A stretch of DNA of 64,000 nucleotides from CAWCTB01 sp963798275. Its GTDB lineage: Bacteria; Acidobacteriota; Terriglobia; Terriglobales; Acidobacteriaceae. Made by a program: the position numbers and the translations under genes. The stretch spans positions 196,337-260,336 of the forward strand of contig CAWCTB010000030.1 in assembly GCA_963798275.1 (NCBI GenBank). Direction: 5' to 3'. Shown here piece by piece: positions 47,101-56,020 of this stretch (positions are counted from its first letter, which is position 1; every line of letters starts with the position of its first letter). The notes under the pieces are model-generated. The model ran no database searches, was not told where the DNA came from, and worked only from the letters and a program-made list of their open reading frames with translations.

Positions 47101-49521
47101 ACGTTGTAGCCGGCCTGCAGGAAGAGCTGCGCTGCTTGCTCGACCGCTTTGCTGGCGCCGCCGATGACCGACTGCGTATTGCTGTTGACGTTGGCGATGA
47201 CTACGTACCCGGTCACCGTCTTGAGAATGCGTTCGACTTCCGCCAGCGGCGCGAACACTGCTGCCATCCTGCCTTTATCTTCCACCGCGACTTGCGCCAT
47301 GCCGCGGCCACGGGCGCTGACGGCTTCCAGCGCTTCCTCGAAGCTGAGCGCGCCGGATGCCACCAGTGCGCCATACTCGCCCAGGCTGTGTCCCATCGTC
47401 ATGTCGGGCTCGATGCCGTAAGCGGCCAAAAGCCGGGTGATTCCAATATCAATCGCCAGCACAGTTGGCTGGGTAATCTCGGTCTGGCGCAGATCTTCTT
47501 CGGCTTTCGCAACCGCATTCGCGTCGTTGGGATCGACGAAGATGAATTGCGTAAGCGGCTTGCCCAACAGCGGGGTCATGACGCGGTCCGCTTCGGCAAA
47601 CGTTTCGCTCACGATCGGCTCGGCAGCGCTGAGCGGCTGCAGCATGTTGGCGTACTGCGAGCCCTGGCCGGTATACAGGAAAGCAACCTTGGGCGCGGCG
47701 CCACTGCCGCGAAAGATCCCTTGTGCGCGTATGGCTTTCCAGAACGCAGCCTGGTTCGCTTCCAACGCCTTGAGGGCGATGCCGCATTTCGTTGCCAGGT
47801 CAGCAGCGTCGGCGTAATCGATGGCCACGCGCTCGGTCGCGCGCAGATCAGCCTCGGCCGGAGCAGCCGGTGCCGGCGCGTTTCCTGCCGCGGCCGCCTT
47901 CTGTACGCCGCGTAGACGCTCGACCAATTTCGCCGCCGACTCTGCGCCGATGACCAGCGCACCGCGTAACGGTGCCTTGAAAGAAGCCTTGAACCGGAAC
48001 TGCTGCCGCGATACTGCTTGCTTGCATGGTTACATCCTTCGCCACCGTGGGCGTTGTTGCCGGCACAGCGATCGACCGTTTGCCGTTGCCGTTCAGCCTG
48101 CCGGGAATGTGTTCTTCCATCACCACGTGGAAGTTGGTGCCGCCGAAACCGAAGGCGCTAACGCCGACGCGCCGCGCGACATCGGGCGGAACATCCCACG
48201 GTTTCAGCTCAGTGTTGACGTAGAGCGGAGAGTGTGCGAAGTCGATGTCCGGACTGGGATGCTCGCAATGCAGGCTGGGCGGCAGCACCTTGTCGCGGAG
48301 CGCAAAGGCAGCCTTCAGAATTCCCGCAGCTCCGGCTGCGCCTTTGAGATGTCCGATGTTCGACTTGACCGAGCCGAGCGCCACCGACCCCGCGGGCAGA
48401 TTCGAGCTGCTCAGGACCTCAACCATGCACTGCGCTTCCACCACATCGCCCACGCGCGTCGAGGTGCCATGGCCTTCAATCAGGGTCGCCGTCGCAGGCG
48501 ACAAACCGGCATTCTCCCAGGCTCGCTCGACGCACAACTTCTGCCCAATCGGATTGGGCGCCGTAATGCCCTTCCCCTTGCCATCGCTGGCGCCGGCAAT
48601 GCCGCGCAGCACGGCGTAGATTTTGTCCTGGTCGCGCTCCGCATCGGCCAATCGCTTCATGATGAAGATGGCAGCGCCTTCGCCCATGACGAATCCATCG
48701 GCGCCTTGCGCGTAGGGGCGGGTGCCGGTCGCCGACAGCGCGCCAATCTTGCAGAACTTCACGAAAGTCGGCGCTCCCATGTTGCGGTCAACGCCCCCGG
48801 TGACGACCACGTCAAAGTTGTTCTGCACCAGCCCTTCAATCGCCGAGGTGATCGCCGCCATCGCCGATGCGCACGCCGCGTCGCACACATAGTTGGGACC
48901 GTGGAAGTTATAGAGGTTCGCAATGCGCCCGGCCATGCAGTTGGCGAGTTCGCCCGGCATGGTGTCTTCGGTGATGGGAGCGTAGCGCCCTGCAATGCGA
49001 TCGTGAAACTGGTGCGTGATGTCGCGCCGCACCGCCTCCGGTAACGCAGCGAAGCTGGCCGATTCCTCCAGTTCGTGCTCGTATTCCGGAAAGAAAATGC
49101 GAACCGACGAGAGGTAGTGCTTTTCCCCGGCCATGGCATTGCCGAGGATTACCGCGGTGCGATCGAGGTCCAGGGGCCGCTTGGGAAAGCCATAGTCTTC
49201 CAGCGCTTCACGGGTGCAGGCTACCGCCCATTGCTGCGTTAAATCCATGCCATCGGCCACGCGCGGCGGTATCGGCAGGTGCCACTTCATCGGCTCCCAG
49301 GCGTACTCGCGCACCCAGCCGCCGATCTTCGAATACGTCTTGTCGGGCGCATTCGGATCGGCATCGTAATATCGCGCGGGATCCCATCGGTCCGCAGGAA
49401 CATCGGTGATGCTGTAGCGGCCGGTTCTTACGTTATTCCAGAATGCAGGTGCGTTCGGAGCGTCGGGCAGGATGGCTCCTACCCCCACAATTGCGATTGC
49501 GCGATGAGCAGTGTTTTCCAT
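40218..49521 (-). CDS. PUFA/PKS-like iterative megasynthase, KS-AT-KS-5xACP-KR-DH (multiple frameshifts)
   Basis: The whole locus encodes about 3,100 residues if the one-base breaks are repaired; the domain segments are described separately. Breaks are near 47980, 46620 (possibly a real gene boundary), 45340, 44672, 43476, 42745, 42326, 41163 and 40768. At nearly all of them the conserved protein continues immediately in another frame. The order resembles PfaA of omega-3 polyunsaturated fatty acid synthases (KS-MAT-tandem ACP-KR-DH) with an additional KS before the carriers. No enoyl reductase (PfaD) or thioesterase is present. ATG 49521 has a GAGGAAGG site just upstream. The product is unknown, probably a specialised lipid. 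Confidence 0.85.
41163..42745 (-). CDS. Megasynthase segment: ketoreductase domain
   Basis: This NADPH-dependent domain reduces the beta-keto group. A non-catalytic structural half (LCKPTGVTLGEGSRVVVMPDTNG to QHGYDEAGAVAPMGGAVVGF, with a break in a GGG run at about 42326) precedes the catalytic Rossmann half. That half has the cofactor loop VFVVTGAAGSIVSAI (about residue 2490 of the whole), NLADADGVAKVIEQV, HAAGLERSHFLPDK, then the catalytic Ser and Tyr in FSSIAGRFGNAGQTDYSAAND. GGIGMATRG follows. The domain type is that of PUFA synthases and type I PKS. Confidence 0.85.
42745..44672 (-). CDS. Megasynthase segment: five tandem acyl-carrier domains with Thr at the attachment site
   Basis: Five copies of an ACP of about 75 residues, joined by Ala/Pro-rich linkers, start near 44560, 44180, 43815, 43455 and 43105. 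Each reads EKTGYP-x-DMLDLDLDLEADLG then VDTVKQAE, where the phosphopantetheine-bearing Ser of normal carriers (DSL/DSIK) is replaced by Thr (ACG or ACC codon) in all five. The rest of the helix-2 motif is intact, and IPRDENRKLRDYPTLAHVI follows. A one-base deletion at about 43476 (GCACCG versus GCATCCG in the neighbouring copy) breaks the frame between copies 3 and 4. Copies 2-4 are nearly identical in DNA. Confidence 0.87.
42890..44560 (-). repeat. Coding tandem repeat, five units of about 360 bp (ACP array)
   Basis: The segments at 43429-43474 and 43789-43834 are identical over about 45 bases at a 360-bp offset, and units 2-4 are the most alike. Such arrays expand and contract by recombination and are hard to assemble, so the copy number of five is provisional. 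Confidence 0.8.
44672..46640 (-). CDS. Megasynthase segment: second, divergent ketosynthase domain
   Basis: PVVITGAGLGLPGTEHIFDD opens a second KS of about 500 residues. The Cys nucleophile is present (INAACASTSQAV), but the region around the first His reads FVSHETYTPARGGSASAEI instead of the usual EAHGTGT, and the second reads NTKGFTGHAMGTG rather than SNIGHTEGA. All three catalytic residues therefore survive in an unusual setting, unlike the chain-length factors of PUFA synthases, which lose the Cys. One extra base at about 45340 (GAGCATGATGG) interrupts it. The tail is an Ala/Pro linker to the carriers. Confidence 0.8.
46625..47983 (-). CDS. Megasynthase segment: acyltransferase domain
   Basis: This domain loads the extender acyl unit. 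FLYTGQGSQYANML opens it at about residue 610 of the whole protein, and the Ser nucleophile is in MGHSLGEYGALVASGAL. The His of PVSHAFHT supports catalysis. GHSLGEYGAL, like that of malonyl-specific AT domains, favours malonyl, which the nearby carboxylase would provide. After about 46640 the frames become ambiguous. One frame ends in TGA at about 46608 just before an ATG (MPERPSAPP), so the protein could truly end here and a second gene begin. Confidence 0.85.
47983..49521 (-). CDS. Megasynthase segment: first ketosynthase domain
   Basis: This is a canonical condensing domain, residues 1 to about 450 of the megasynthase. The nucleophile Cys is in VCDAACASAMAAI at about 206, and the two catalytic His are in IEGHGTSTRVGD (about 342) and SNIGHLKGAAGAAG (about 382). 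The N-terminal AIVGVGAILPDAPNAPAFWNN and C-terminal GVSAFGFGGTNFHVVMEEH are typical of type I PKS and PUFA synthases. The frame continues in a linker until the break at about 47980 in a TTT run, after which KAPLRGALVIGAESAAK carries on. Confidence 0.88.
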
Positions 49522-49591
49522 GACCTTCCTCTTCAGGCGGAGCAGGCACCCAGGCGTGGAACACAGGGGCGCGATGCCGTACTCCCGTTGT

Positions 49592-51289
49592 CTAACGGTG
49601 GAGGGCAACTTCTGCGAGATCTTCTGCTGGGCGCTTTGCCGCGCGCCCATACAACACGTCAGCTATGTAATCCATGTCGGAGATCAGTCCGGCCTGGGCG
49701 CCGTGAATCGCGGGCACTCCCAGGGCGGCTTCAAAAGCGGGCCTCTCCGCTTCGCTTACGGCGTCGCATCCAATCACCAGGCGCGCGCCTTCCGCGGCTA
49801 CCTTCATCGCCGCCTCGCGCGCGAAGACCCGGCTGATCGCCGCCAGCGCCGCGGCGTCAAAGCGCTCATTGGCCTTTTCGTTCAGCCGTCCTTCGGCCTT
49901 CAGTGCTGCGCGGCGGGCCAACGTGGCTGCCGACTCCGCGTACGCAATCAACTCGCCCAGCCGCAGCAATACATGTTGATGGCGGGTCAGGCGATTCGCA
50001 CGGGCCTTCTCCATGACCTCGGCCAGTGCATGCAGAGCCAGCGCTGCCACATCCGCACCAACGTTCGGATGGGCGGCATGCAACAATTCCACCTGCTTCG
50101 CCCGCTCGTGATAGTGCTGCCCCCGCGTCTTCAGGTGGAGCTGCCAGCGGTCGCGGCTGATCGTCATCTCCATGATCTCGGAGGTACCCTCGTAAATCGT
50201 GGTGATGCGCACGTCGCGCTTGATCTTCTCCACCATGTATTCGTGGGTATAGCCATAGCCGCCCAAGGCCTGGATACTGGCTTCAGCCGCCGTGTTACCC
50301 GCCTCGGTGGACATGTACTTGGCGATCGCGCCCTCGGTATTAAGATTTCCCTCGCCCGCGTCGATGCGCTCGGCCGTCTCCTCGATGAACGCGCGGCCTG
50401 CTTCCAGGCGCACCACGTTGGGCACAATCAGTTTGTGGGTGTAGCCCTGCTTCTCCGACAGTGGAGTCCCAGCCTGGATGCGCTTGGTGGAGTACGGAAT
50501 GGCTCGATCGAGTGCGGCCCAGCCTGCTCCCAATCCGAACGCCGCCACCATCAGGCGGGTGTAGCCGAACACCGCCTGCGCCTGCAGCAGCCCCTGTCCT
50601 TCCACGCCGCCCACCAGCCGGTCGGCATCGACATATACGTCGGCCAGCGCCAGCGCCGCCGTGTTGCTCAGACGGATGCCGTGCTTGTTCTCCGGCTTAT
50701 CGTGGGTGAAGCCTTTCGCCCCTTTCTCCACCACGAACCAGCTCGGCCCGCCGAGGGTGTTCGCCAGAATCGTGTAGAGGTCGGCAATTCCGCCGTTGCT
50801 GATCCACTGCTTGCTGCCGTTGATCCTGTACCCGGCCACTTTGCCGTCTTGCATGACCCGGTCCGCCGTGGTCTTTAATGAGGCCAGGTCGCTGCCCGCT
50901 TCCGGCTCGGTAGCGCCGTAGGCAAACAGCACGCCCTCATTGGCGATGCGGCTCAGCCAGTGCTTCTTCTGCTCCGGCGTGGCACCCACCGTAATCGGAT
51001 CGCTCCCCAGAAACGTGGCAAATAAGGACGTGGCCACGCCCAGATCGATCCGGGCCATCTCTTCGCAGATACAGTAGACGTCGAAGGTGCTTCCGCCCAT
51101 GCCGCCGTACTCCTCGGGAATGAACAGCAGTTGAATCCCGAGCTGGTCCGGGTTGCACATGTAGTGGACGATCTCCTCCGGGCACTCGTCCCGCTCGTCG
51201 AAATCTATCAGTACTTCGTCCGGCAGCCGTTTTTTCCCGAAGTCTCGCAGCGACTTCAAGCTGAGTTTCAGCGTTTTCTTGGTAATCAT
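49592..51289 (-). CDS. Acyl-CoA dehydrogenase
   Basis: This FAD enzyme introduces a double bond between C2 and C3 of acyl-CoA and passes electrons to ETF. The 565-residue length, with an extra C-terminal domain of about 180 residues beyond the normal 380, resembles very-long-chain types. YGATEPEAGSDLASLKTTAD binds the substrate and FAD, the C-terminal fold has IQALGGYGYTHEYMVEKIKRDVRITTIYEGTSEIMEM, and the Glu of YEGTSEI is in the base position used by medium-chain enzymes. Start ATG 51289 has a plausible ribosome site. It follows etfA after a short gap and precedes the megasynthase by 70 bases, so desaturation of the cluster's product is plausible. Confidence 0.92.
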   Translation of the reverse strand: MITKKTLKLSLKSLRDFGKKRLPDEVLIDFDERDECPEEIVHYMCNPDQLGIQLLFIPEEYGGMGGSTFDVYCICEEMARIDLGVATSLFATFLGSDPITVGATPEQKKHWLSRIANEGVLFAYGATEPEAGSDLASLKTTADRVMQDGKVAGYRINGSKQWISNGGIADLYTILANTLGGPSWFVVEKGAKGFTHDKPENKHGIRLSNTAALALADVYVDADRLVGGVEGQGLLQAQAVFGYTRLMVAAFGLGAGWAALDRAIPYSTKRIQAGTPLSEKQGYTHKLIVPNVVRLEAGRAFIEETAERIDAGEGNLNTEGAIAKYMSTEAGNTAAEASIQALGGYGYTHEYMVEKIKRDVRITTIYEGTSEIMEMTISRDRWQLHLKTRGQHYHERAKQVELLHAAHPNVGADVAALALHALAEVMEKARANRLTRHQHVLLRLGELIAYAESAATLARRAALKAEGRLNEKANERFDAAALAAISRVFAREAAMKVAAEGARLVIGCDAVSEAERPAFEAALGVPAIHGAQAGLISDMDYIADVLYGRAAKRPAEDLAEVALHR

Positions 51290-51305
51290 TGGCAGTGCCT
51301 CACTT

Positions 51306-52295
51306 TTAGCGGGACGCGTGCGCGCCCTTCGCTTCACGAACCTTGTTGGTCAGTTCCGGCAGGAATTCCAGGATGTCGGCCACAATGCCCACATCCGCCA
51401 CCTGAAAGATGGGAGCCTTCGGGTTCTTGTTGATGGCAACGATGAACGGATTGCCCTTCAGACCAGCCAAATGCTGGAACGAGCCGCTGATGCCACAGGC
51501 CAGGTAAACCTTGGGCTTCACCGTCTGGCCGGAGGAGCCCACCTGGCGGGATTTCTCCAGCCACTTGGCGTCCACCACGGGCCGCGAACAGCTCAGCGCC
51601 GCACCCATCGCATCGGCAAGTTCCTGCGCGATCGCGACATTGTCTTGCTCCTGAATGCCGCGGCCGATGGAAACCAGCACCGTCTCCTTGCTGATATCCA
51701 CGTCGCCGGCAGGAGCCACGATGGTCTCGAGATAGCGCCGGCCCGACGACAGCGTGCCCGCCTCGGCTGACTTGTCGACCACTGTGCCCTTGGCAGGAGG
51801 CGTCTCTTCCGGCTTAAAAGCGCCCGGGCGCAGACTGATCACTGCACCGGCGGAGATGTCGCAGCGCACATGCGCGCTTACCTGTCCGCCGAATTCCTGG
51901 CGCACCACTTTGAGGTACGTTCCTGCAATCCCCTCGATACCCACAACGTCCGGCACAAATGCCGCATTCAGCTTGATGGACAGCCCCGGCGCGAGATCGA
52001 TTCCGAAATGGTTGTGCGGAGCCAACACGATGCTGCCCTGGGGCAGGACTTTCACCAGCGCGTGGCGAACCAGCTCGGCATTCGGATATGCCAGGCTCTC
52101 GTTTGCGATCTTCCACACCTCGCCGTAGGACGCCCGCAGGCTCTCGCAGACGGCATCGACTTCCTGACCCCAGCCCACGACAATCGCCGTGGGCGACGCT
52201 GCCGGATCGATTCTCTTGGCGGCGGTCAGCAACTCGGCGGCTGAATCGTCCGCCACGCCGCCCTTGTGCACGATGTAGGCAAAAATCCGCGCCAT
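51306..52295 (-). CDS. etfA: Electron transfer flavoprotein alpha subunit
   Basis: With EtfB it carries electrons from acyl-CoA dehydrogenases to the membrane. The 329-residue product has the FAD-binding C-terminal domain with PKVYLACGISGSFQHLAGLKGNPFIVAINKNPKAPIFQVADVGIVAD, and the N-terminal domain carries VGWGQEVDAV and the APHNHFGIDLAP segment. It begins directly after the etfB stop codon. The order etfB-etfA-acyl-CoA dehydrogenase indicates one transcript. Confidence 0.94.
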   Translation of the reverse strand: MARIFAYIVHKGGVADDSAAELLTAAKRIDPAASPTAIVVGWGQEVDAVCESLRASYGEVWKIANESLAYPNAELVRHALVKVLPQGSIVLAPHNHFGIDLAPGLSIKLNAAFVPDVVGIEGIAGTYLKVVRQEFGGQVSAHVRCDISAGAVISLRPGAFKPEETPPAKGTVVDKSAEAGTLSSGRRYLETIVAPAGDVDISKETVLVSIGRGIQEQDNVAIAQELADAMGAALSCSRPVVDAKWLEKSRQVGSSGQTVKPKVYLACGISGSFQHLAGLKGNPFIVAINKNPKAPIFQVADVGIVADILEFLPELTNKVREAKGAHASR

Positions 52296-53101
52296 TACTT
52301 CAACCCTCCTTTGGCTTTCAACAACTCAACCAGCTTGTCGGCAATCTCGTCGCTGCTGCCCTGCAGTATCTCGGCCCCCTTGCCCAGCGCCGGCACGAAG
52401 TAGTCGTCTCGCTTCACCTTGGCTCCGGCTTCACCGACAGTGCCTGCATCGAGCCCCAGCTCCGCTGCTCCGTAAGTCGGAATCTCCAGCGAGGCCACCT
52501 GCCGGATGCCACGCATCCCGACATACCGCGGCTCGTTGATGCCCGTCTGTATCGACAGCACGCAAGGCAGATCGATCTCGTACATCTCCTTGTTGCCGCC
52601 TTCGATCTCCCGTCCGACCTTCAGCTTCTTTCCCTCGAGCACCTCGATGGAATTCACCAGCGAGGCGAACGGGTAATCCAGCAGCGCAGCCAGCATTCCG
52701 CCCACCTGCGCGCCGCCGTCCTCGGCCTGCACGCCGGTCAGGATCAGGTCATACTTCTTCTTCTCGACGAGAGCCTTAAGGACCGTCGCAATACCTTTGC
52801 CGTCCGAGCCCTCAAAAGCCTCGTCGGAGAGCAGCACGCCCTGGTTGGCGCCCATGGCCATCTCCCGGCGCAGGATCTCCTCGTCCTCATCGCCACCGAC
52901 CGTCGCCACCGTAACGTTGCCGCCGGCCTTGGCGACCATCTGCAGGGCCTCTTCGACCGCGTAGTTGTCCGGCTCATTGATCGAATAGACCAGGTCATCG
53001 CGTTCAATATCGTTCCCCGCCGCGTTCAGTTGAATCTCGTTCTCCGACGTGTCGGGTACTCTTCTGGCGCAAACTAGAATCTCCACGTTCACACTCCCCA
53101 A
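52295..53101 (-). CDS. etfB: Electron transfer flavoprotein beta subunit
   Basis: This 268-residue partner of EtfA contains the conserved INEPDNYAVEEALQ near the N-terminus, VATVGGDEDEEILRREMAMGANQGVLLSDE, and the signature segment DLILTGVQAEDGGAQVGGMLA that binds AMP or FAD. It is preceded by the gene for a membrane iron-sulfur oxidoreductase, so the ETF pair can reduce the quinone pool through that neighbour. The first bases overlap the etfA start region by one. Confidence 0.94.
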   Translation of the reverse strand: MGSVNVEILVCARRVPDTSENEIQLNAAGNDIERDDLVYSINEPDNYAVEEALQMVAKAGGNVTVATVGGDEDEEILRREMAMGANQGVLLSDEAFEGSDGKGIATVLKALVEKKKYDLILTGVQAEDGGAQVGGMLAALLDYPFASLVNSIEVLEGKKLKVGREIEGGNKEMYEIDLPCVLSIQTGINEPRYVGMRGIRQVASLEIPTYGAAELGLDAGTVGEAGAKVKRDDYFVPALGKGAEILQGSSDEIADKLVELLKAKGGLK

Positions 53102-53161
53102 ATGCTTTTTGTTCTGACGCCCACTCCTGGCGGACGACCTGTTTCGTTGTCAACTCACGCA

Positions 53162-55291
53162 TCACGCACTGGCGTGAGTCAGGACTTCGTTCTCTTTCTT
53201 CATCTCCCGCGGCGGCCGCACCACTTGCTGGTCGACCAGTTCCGCCAGGTCGATGGCGGTCATCTTTCCTTCCATGCCCGAAACCTTGATCGCATCTTCG
53301 ATATTCACCATGCAGAACGGGCAGGCAGTCACAATCACGTTGGCCCCCGCCTCGGCGGCCATCTCGACTCGCTTCACTCCCATCCTTTGCTCTTCCTGCG
53401 GCTCGTAGAACAGCATCAGCCCGCCTCCGCCGCAGCAGAACGAACGATCGCGGCAGCGGCTCATCTCCACTCGCTTCAAGCCGGGAATCGCATCCAGCAC
53501 ATCGCGCGGCTCGTCATAAATCTGGTTGTGCCGCCCCAGGTAGCAGGGATCGTGATAGGCGTAGACCTTGCTGTCGTCGGCAAGCGGCTGGAGTTTCAGG
53601 TTGCCGCTCTTCACTTCGCGCGCCATCACCTGGCTGATGTGCTCGACCGGCGGCACATCCTTGTAATCGTGCTTCAGCGCGTTGTAGGCATGTGGATCGG
53701 CGGTCACGATTCGCTCGACTCCCGACGCCTTAATGGCCTCCACGTTGTGGTCACGCAGCGCCATAAAGAGCGTCTCTTCGCCGAACCGGCGAACCTCATG
53801 TCCGCTGTCTTTTTCCGCTGCGCCGAGAATCGCGAAGTTTTCTCCCGTTGCGTCCAGAATCCTTGCCGTCGCCCGCCCAATCGCCTGGATGCGGTCGTCG
53901 TAAGACGTGATGCTGTCGACGAAATACAGCGTCGATGCGCCGTTGCTTCCGTTCACCGTCTTGACGTTGCAGGTTTGCCGGAACTCTTCCGCCTTGGTCC
54001 ACTCCGCCCGTTTCTTCTCCATCTTGCCGTAAGGATTGCCCCGGCTCTCCAGGCCCTTCAGCGCCTTCTGGATGGACTTGGGCACATTTCCGTCATCCAC
54101 CATGCCGCGCCGCATATCGACGATCTTGTCGATGTACTCGATCAGCAGCGGACACTCTTCCTCACAGGCGCCGCAGGTCGTGCACGACCAGATCTCGTCT
54201 TCCGAATAAATCCCGCCGATCAGTGCTTGGCCGTTGTTCGACTTGCCGAGGACTGGATAGTGCTGGAAGCTGTAATCCCGCGCCTTGATGGTGAGGAACC
54301 GCGGCGACAGCGGCCGCCCCACCGTGTTCGCCGGACAGTTGTCGGAGCACCGCCCGCAGTCGGCGCAGGAATAGAAGTCCAGCATGTGCTTCCAGGTGAA
54401 GTCTTCAAACTTCTTCACGCCGAACGATTTCACCTGGTCGAGCTGTTCCTCGGCGACGCCCCAGCGCACCGGCTTCACCGTGCCGCGATCCAGCTTGGCG
54501 AAGAAGACGTTGAACAGCGAGGTCTCCACGTGAAACTGAATTCCAAAGGGCCGGTAGCACAGCAGGAAATAAAAGGTAAGAACATCGACCAGATACGCGC
54601 CGAGGTGGAGCTTCCACAGCGTCGCCGCCGATGTCGAAACAAGCGCATTCTTGAACAGCCAAGGCAGGGAAAGTACGGGCAGGAATTCCACCGGCGCGCC
54701 CCGCTGCATCTGGATCGCCGCCCGGCTCGCCTCAAACAGGCTCTCTGACGCCATCAGGATCGCGATCAGCGCTAATAAGAAGATGGCGTCAACCGGATGC
54801 CCTTTGCCGTACTTGGGCGGCACCGCGTACCGCGCGGGTTTGAAAACCATGCGGCGAATCGCCGCCGCCGACACCGCCAGGAACACAATGGTGGCTGCAT
54901 AGTCCGCGACGATGTCATAAGAACGGCCTATCGCGCCGGGCGCGACGAAGTCTCCAGACAGCCCGAATACCAGCAGATAAAAGGCTCGCGTCGCCAGGAT
55001 CAGGAACCCCGCGAAGATCAGCAGGTGCATCGTTCCCGCAACCCTGTAACGCGGATGCTTCCACTGCCCCAACCAATATTGCAGGACCTTCTGCAGCCGC
55101 TGCCACGGCCGGTCAAAACGAAAATCGCTTTCTCCGTGGACGAGTGGCATCATCCGCTTTGCCGCGATATAGAAGAAACAGGCGAGGCCGACAAGCTGAA
55201 GGATCAGGAACAATCGTTGTTCCGGAATTCCCCACTGCATTGCCTGGGCCGAGGAGTGGACTCCCTGCAATAACATCTTTGACAACTCCAA
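53162..55291 (-). CDS. Membrane iron-sulfur oxidoreductase, ETF:(methyl)menaquinone oxidoreductase type (EMO)
   Basis: This 709-residue protein has an N-terminal cytochrome-b-like membrane domain with about six helices (nitrate reductase gamma-like). A ferredoxin-type domain with two [4Fe-4S] motifs follows (SCADCGRCSDNCPANTVG and SCTTCGACEEECPLLIEYIDK, about 320-400). Two CCG-type cysteine-rich domains end it (HDPCYLGRHN, RSFCCGGGGLMLF, TACPFCMVNIEDAI). This architecture matches the HdrD-like proteins shown to oxidise ETF and reduce menaquinone in fatty-acid-degrading bacteria. Here it lies directly upstream of etfBA and the acyl-CoA dehydrogenase, which fits that role. A standard EtfQ flavoprotein is not in the window. 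Confidence 0.88.
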   Translation of the reverse strand: MELSKMLLQGVHSSAQAMQWGIPEQRLFLILQLVGLACFFYIAAKRMMPLVHGESDFRFDRPWQRLQKVLQYWLGQWKHPRYRVAGTMHLLIFAGFLILATRAFYLLVFGLSGDFVAPGAIGRSYDIVADYAATIVFLAVSAAAIRRMVFKPARYAVPPKYGKGHPVDAIFLLALIAILMASESLFEASRAAIQMQRGAPVEFLPVLSLPWLFKNALVSTSAATLWKLHLGAYLVDVLTFYFLLCYRPFGIQFHVETSLFNVFFAKLDRGTVKPVRWGVAEEQLDQVKSFGVKKFEDFTWKHMLDFYSCADCGRCSDNCPANTVGRPLSPRFLTIKARDYSFQHYPVLGKSNNGQALIGGIYSEDEIWSCTTCGACEEECPLLIEYIDKIVDMRRGMVDDGNVPKSIQKALKGLESRGNPYGKMEKKRAEWTKAEEFRQTCNVKTVNGSNGASTLYFVDSITSYDDRIQAIGRATARILDATGENFAILGAAEKDSGHEVRRFGEETLFMALRDHNVEAIKASGVERIVTADPHAYNALKHDYKDVPPVEHISQVMAREVKSGNLKLQPLADDSKVYAYHDPCYLGRHNQIYDEPRDVLDAIPGLKRVEMSRCRDRSFCCGGGGLMLFYEPQEEQRMGVKRVEMAAEAGANVIVTACPFCMVNIEDAIKVSGMEGKMTAIDLAELVDQQVVRPPREMKKENEVLTHASA

Positions 55292-55633
55292 CGATCTGGG
55301 GCCTGTGTGCGCGCGGAATTGATCCGGCCAGATTCAATTCCGTGCGTGCTATCGCTACAGTTGGCGGCAGCTTTTCGTGTCAATACGATTCCGCTTGGAA
55401 GTGGCAACCTGGCGGACCGGTGGAATCTCGTCCGACCCTTTCTGATTATGCTTTCCCGTTTTGGTGGCGTCTGTGAAGTGCATCACCCTAGGGGGGTCGT
55501 GCGCTCACCTCCGGCAGTGCTGCAGGTCACTGGTGGAATGTTTTTTGACGCGGAACGGCCTCGTCGCCTTACGCGCTGGCGGGACATTGCATAAACATTT
55601 GCTGCTTGGACCCGGCGCGGGCGACGGTCGGCT
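55292..55633. other. Intergenic region upstream of the EMO-etf-megasynthase cluster
   Basis: About 340 bases between two minus-strand genes, with no credible gene. It should hold the promoter for the EMO gene and possibly the whole cluster, but I could not pick a convincing -35/-10 pair or operator. Confidence 0.4.
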
Positions 55634-56020
55634 CTACGCGTAATCGATGGGATGGCGCTCCAGCCAGTGTTCGTCGCGAACCACGTTGATCTGCTTGAGC
55701 GCTGACCGCGCCATGCTGGTGGTGAGGTCTCGATTCTTCCAGGTGAATCCCGCGCAAAATCCCACCGCGCTGCCGATCACACCCGAGGCGATGGCCTTCG
55801 GAATCCGTCCGCGACGCCGGGCCAGGTACAACGGTAGCAGGCCCGCACACGCGCCAATCGCGGCCATTAGGAACGAGGCGCGTGCGGATTGGGTCATCGC
55901 TTCACAAAGAGGCTGTCCTTGCAGATACGACTCGCTGCCACTGCGCAATCCTGACATGCCTGACTCCGCCAGCGTCCGACCATATTGCAGATACGATCCC
56001 AGTGGCCTGTCGCCTTTCAT
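55634..56020 (-). CDS. Hypothetical protein with two short hydrophobic segments
   Basis: This 128-residue protein starts at ATG 56020 behind GGAGG and MKGDRPLGSYLQYG. A middle region (ASFLMAAIGACAGLLPLYLARRRGRIPKAIASGVIGSAVGFCAGFTW) suggests two glycine/alanine-rich membrane helices with a basic turn. The C-terminus is charged. I know no family. It is upstream of the EMO gene on the same strand, but the 340-base gap argues against one transcript. Confidence 0.6.
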   Translation of the reverse strand: MKGDRPLGSYLQYGRTLAESGMSGLRSGSESYLQGQPLCEAMTQSARASFLMAAIGACAGLLPLYLARRRGRIPKAIASGVIGSAVGFCAGFTWKNRDLTTSMARSALKQINVVRDEHWLERHPIDYA

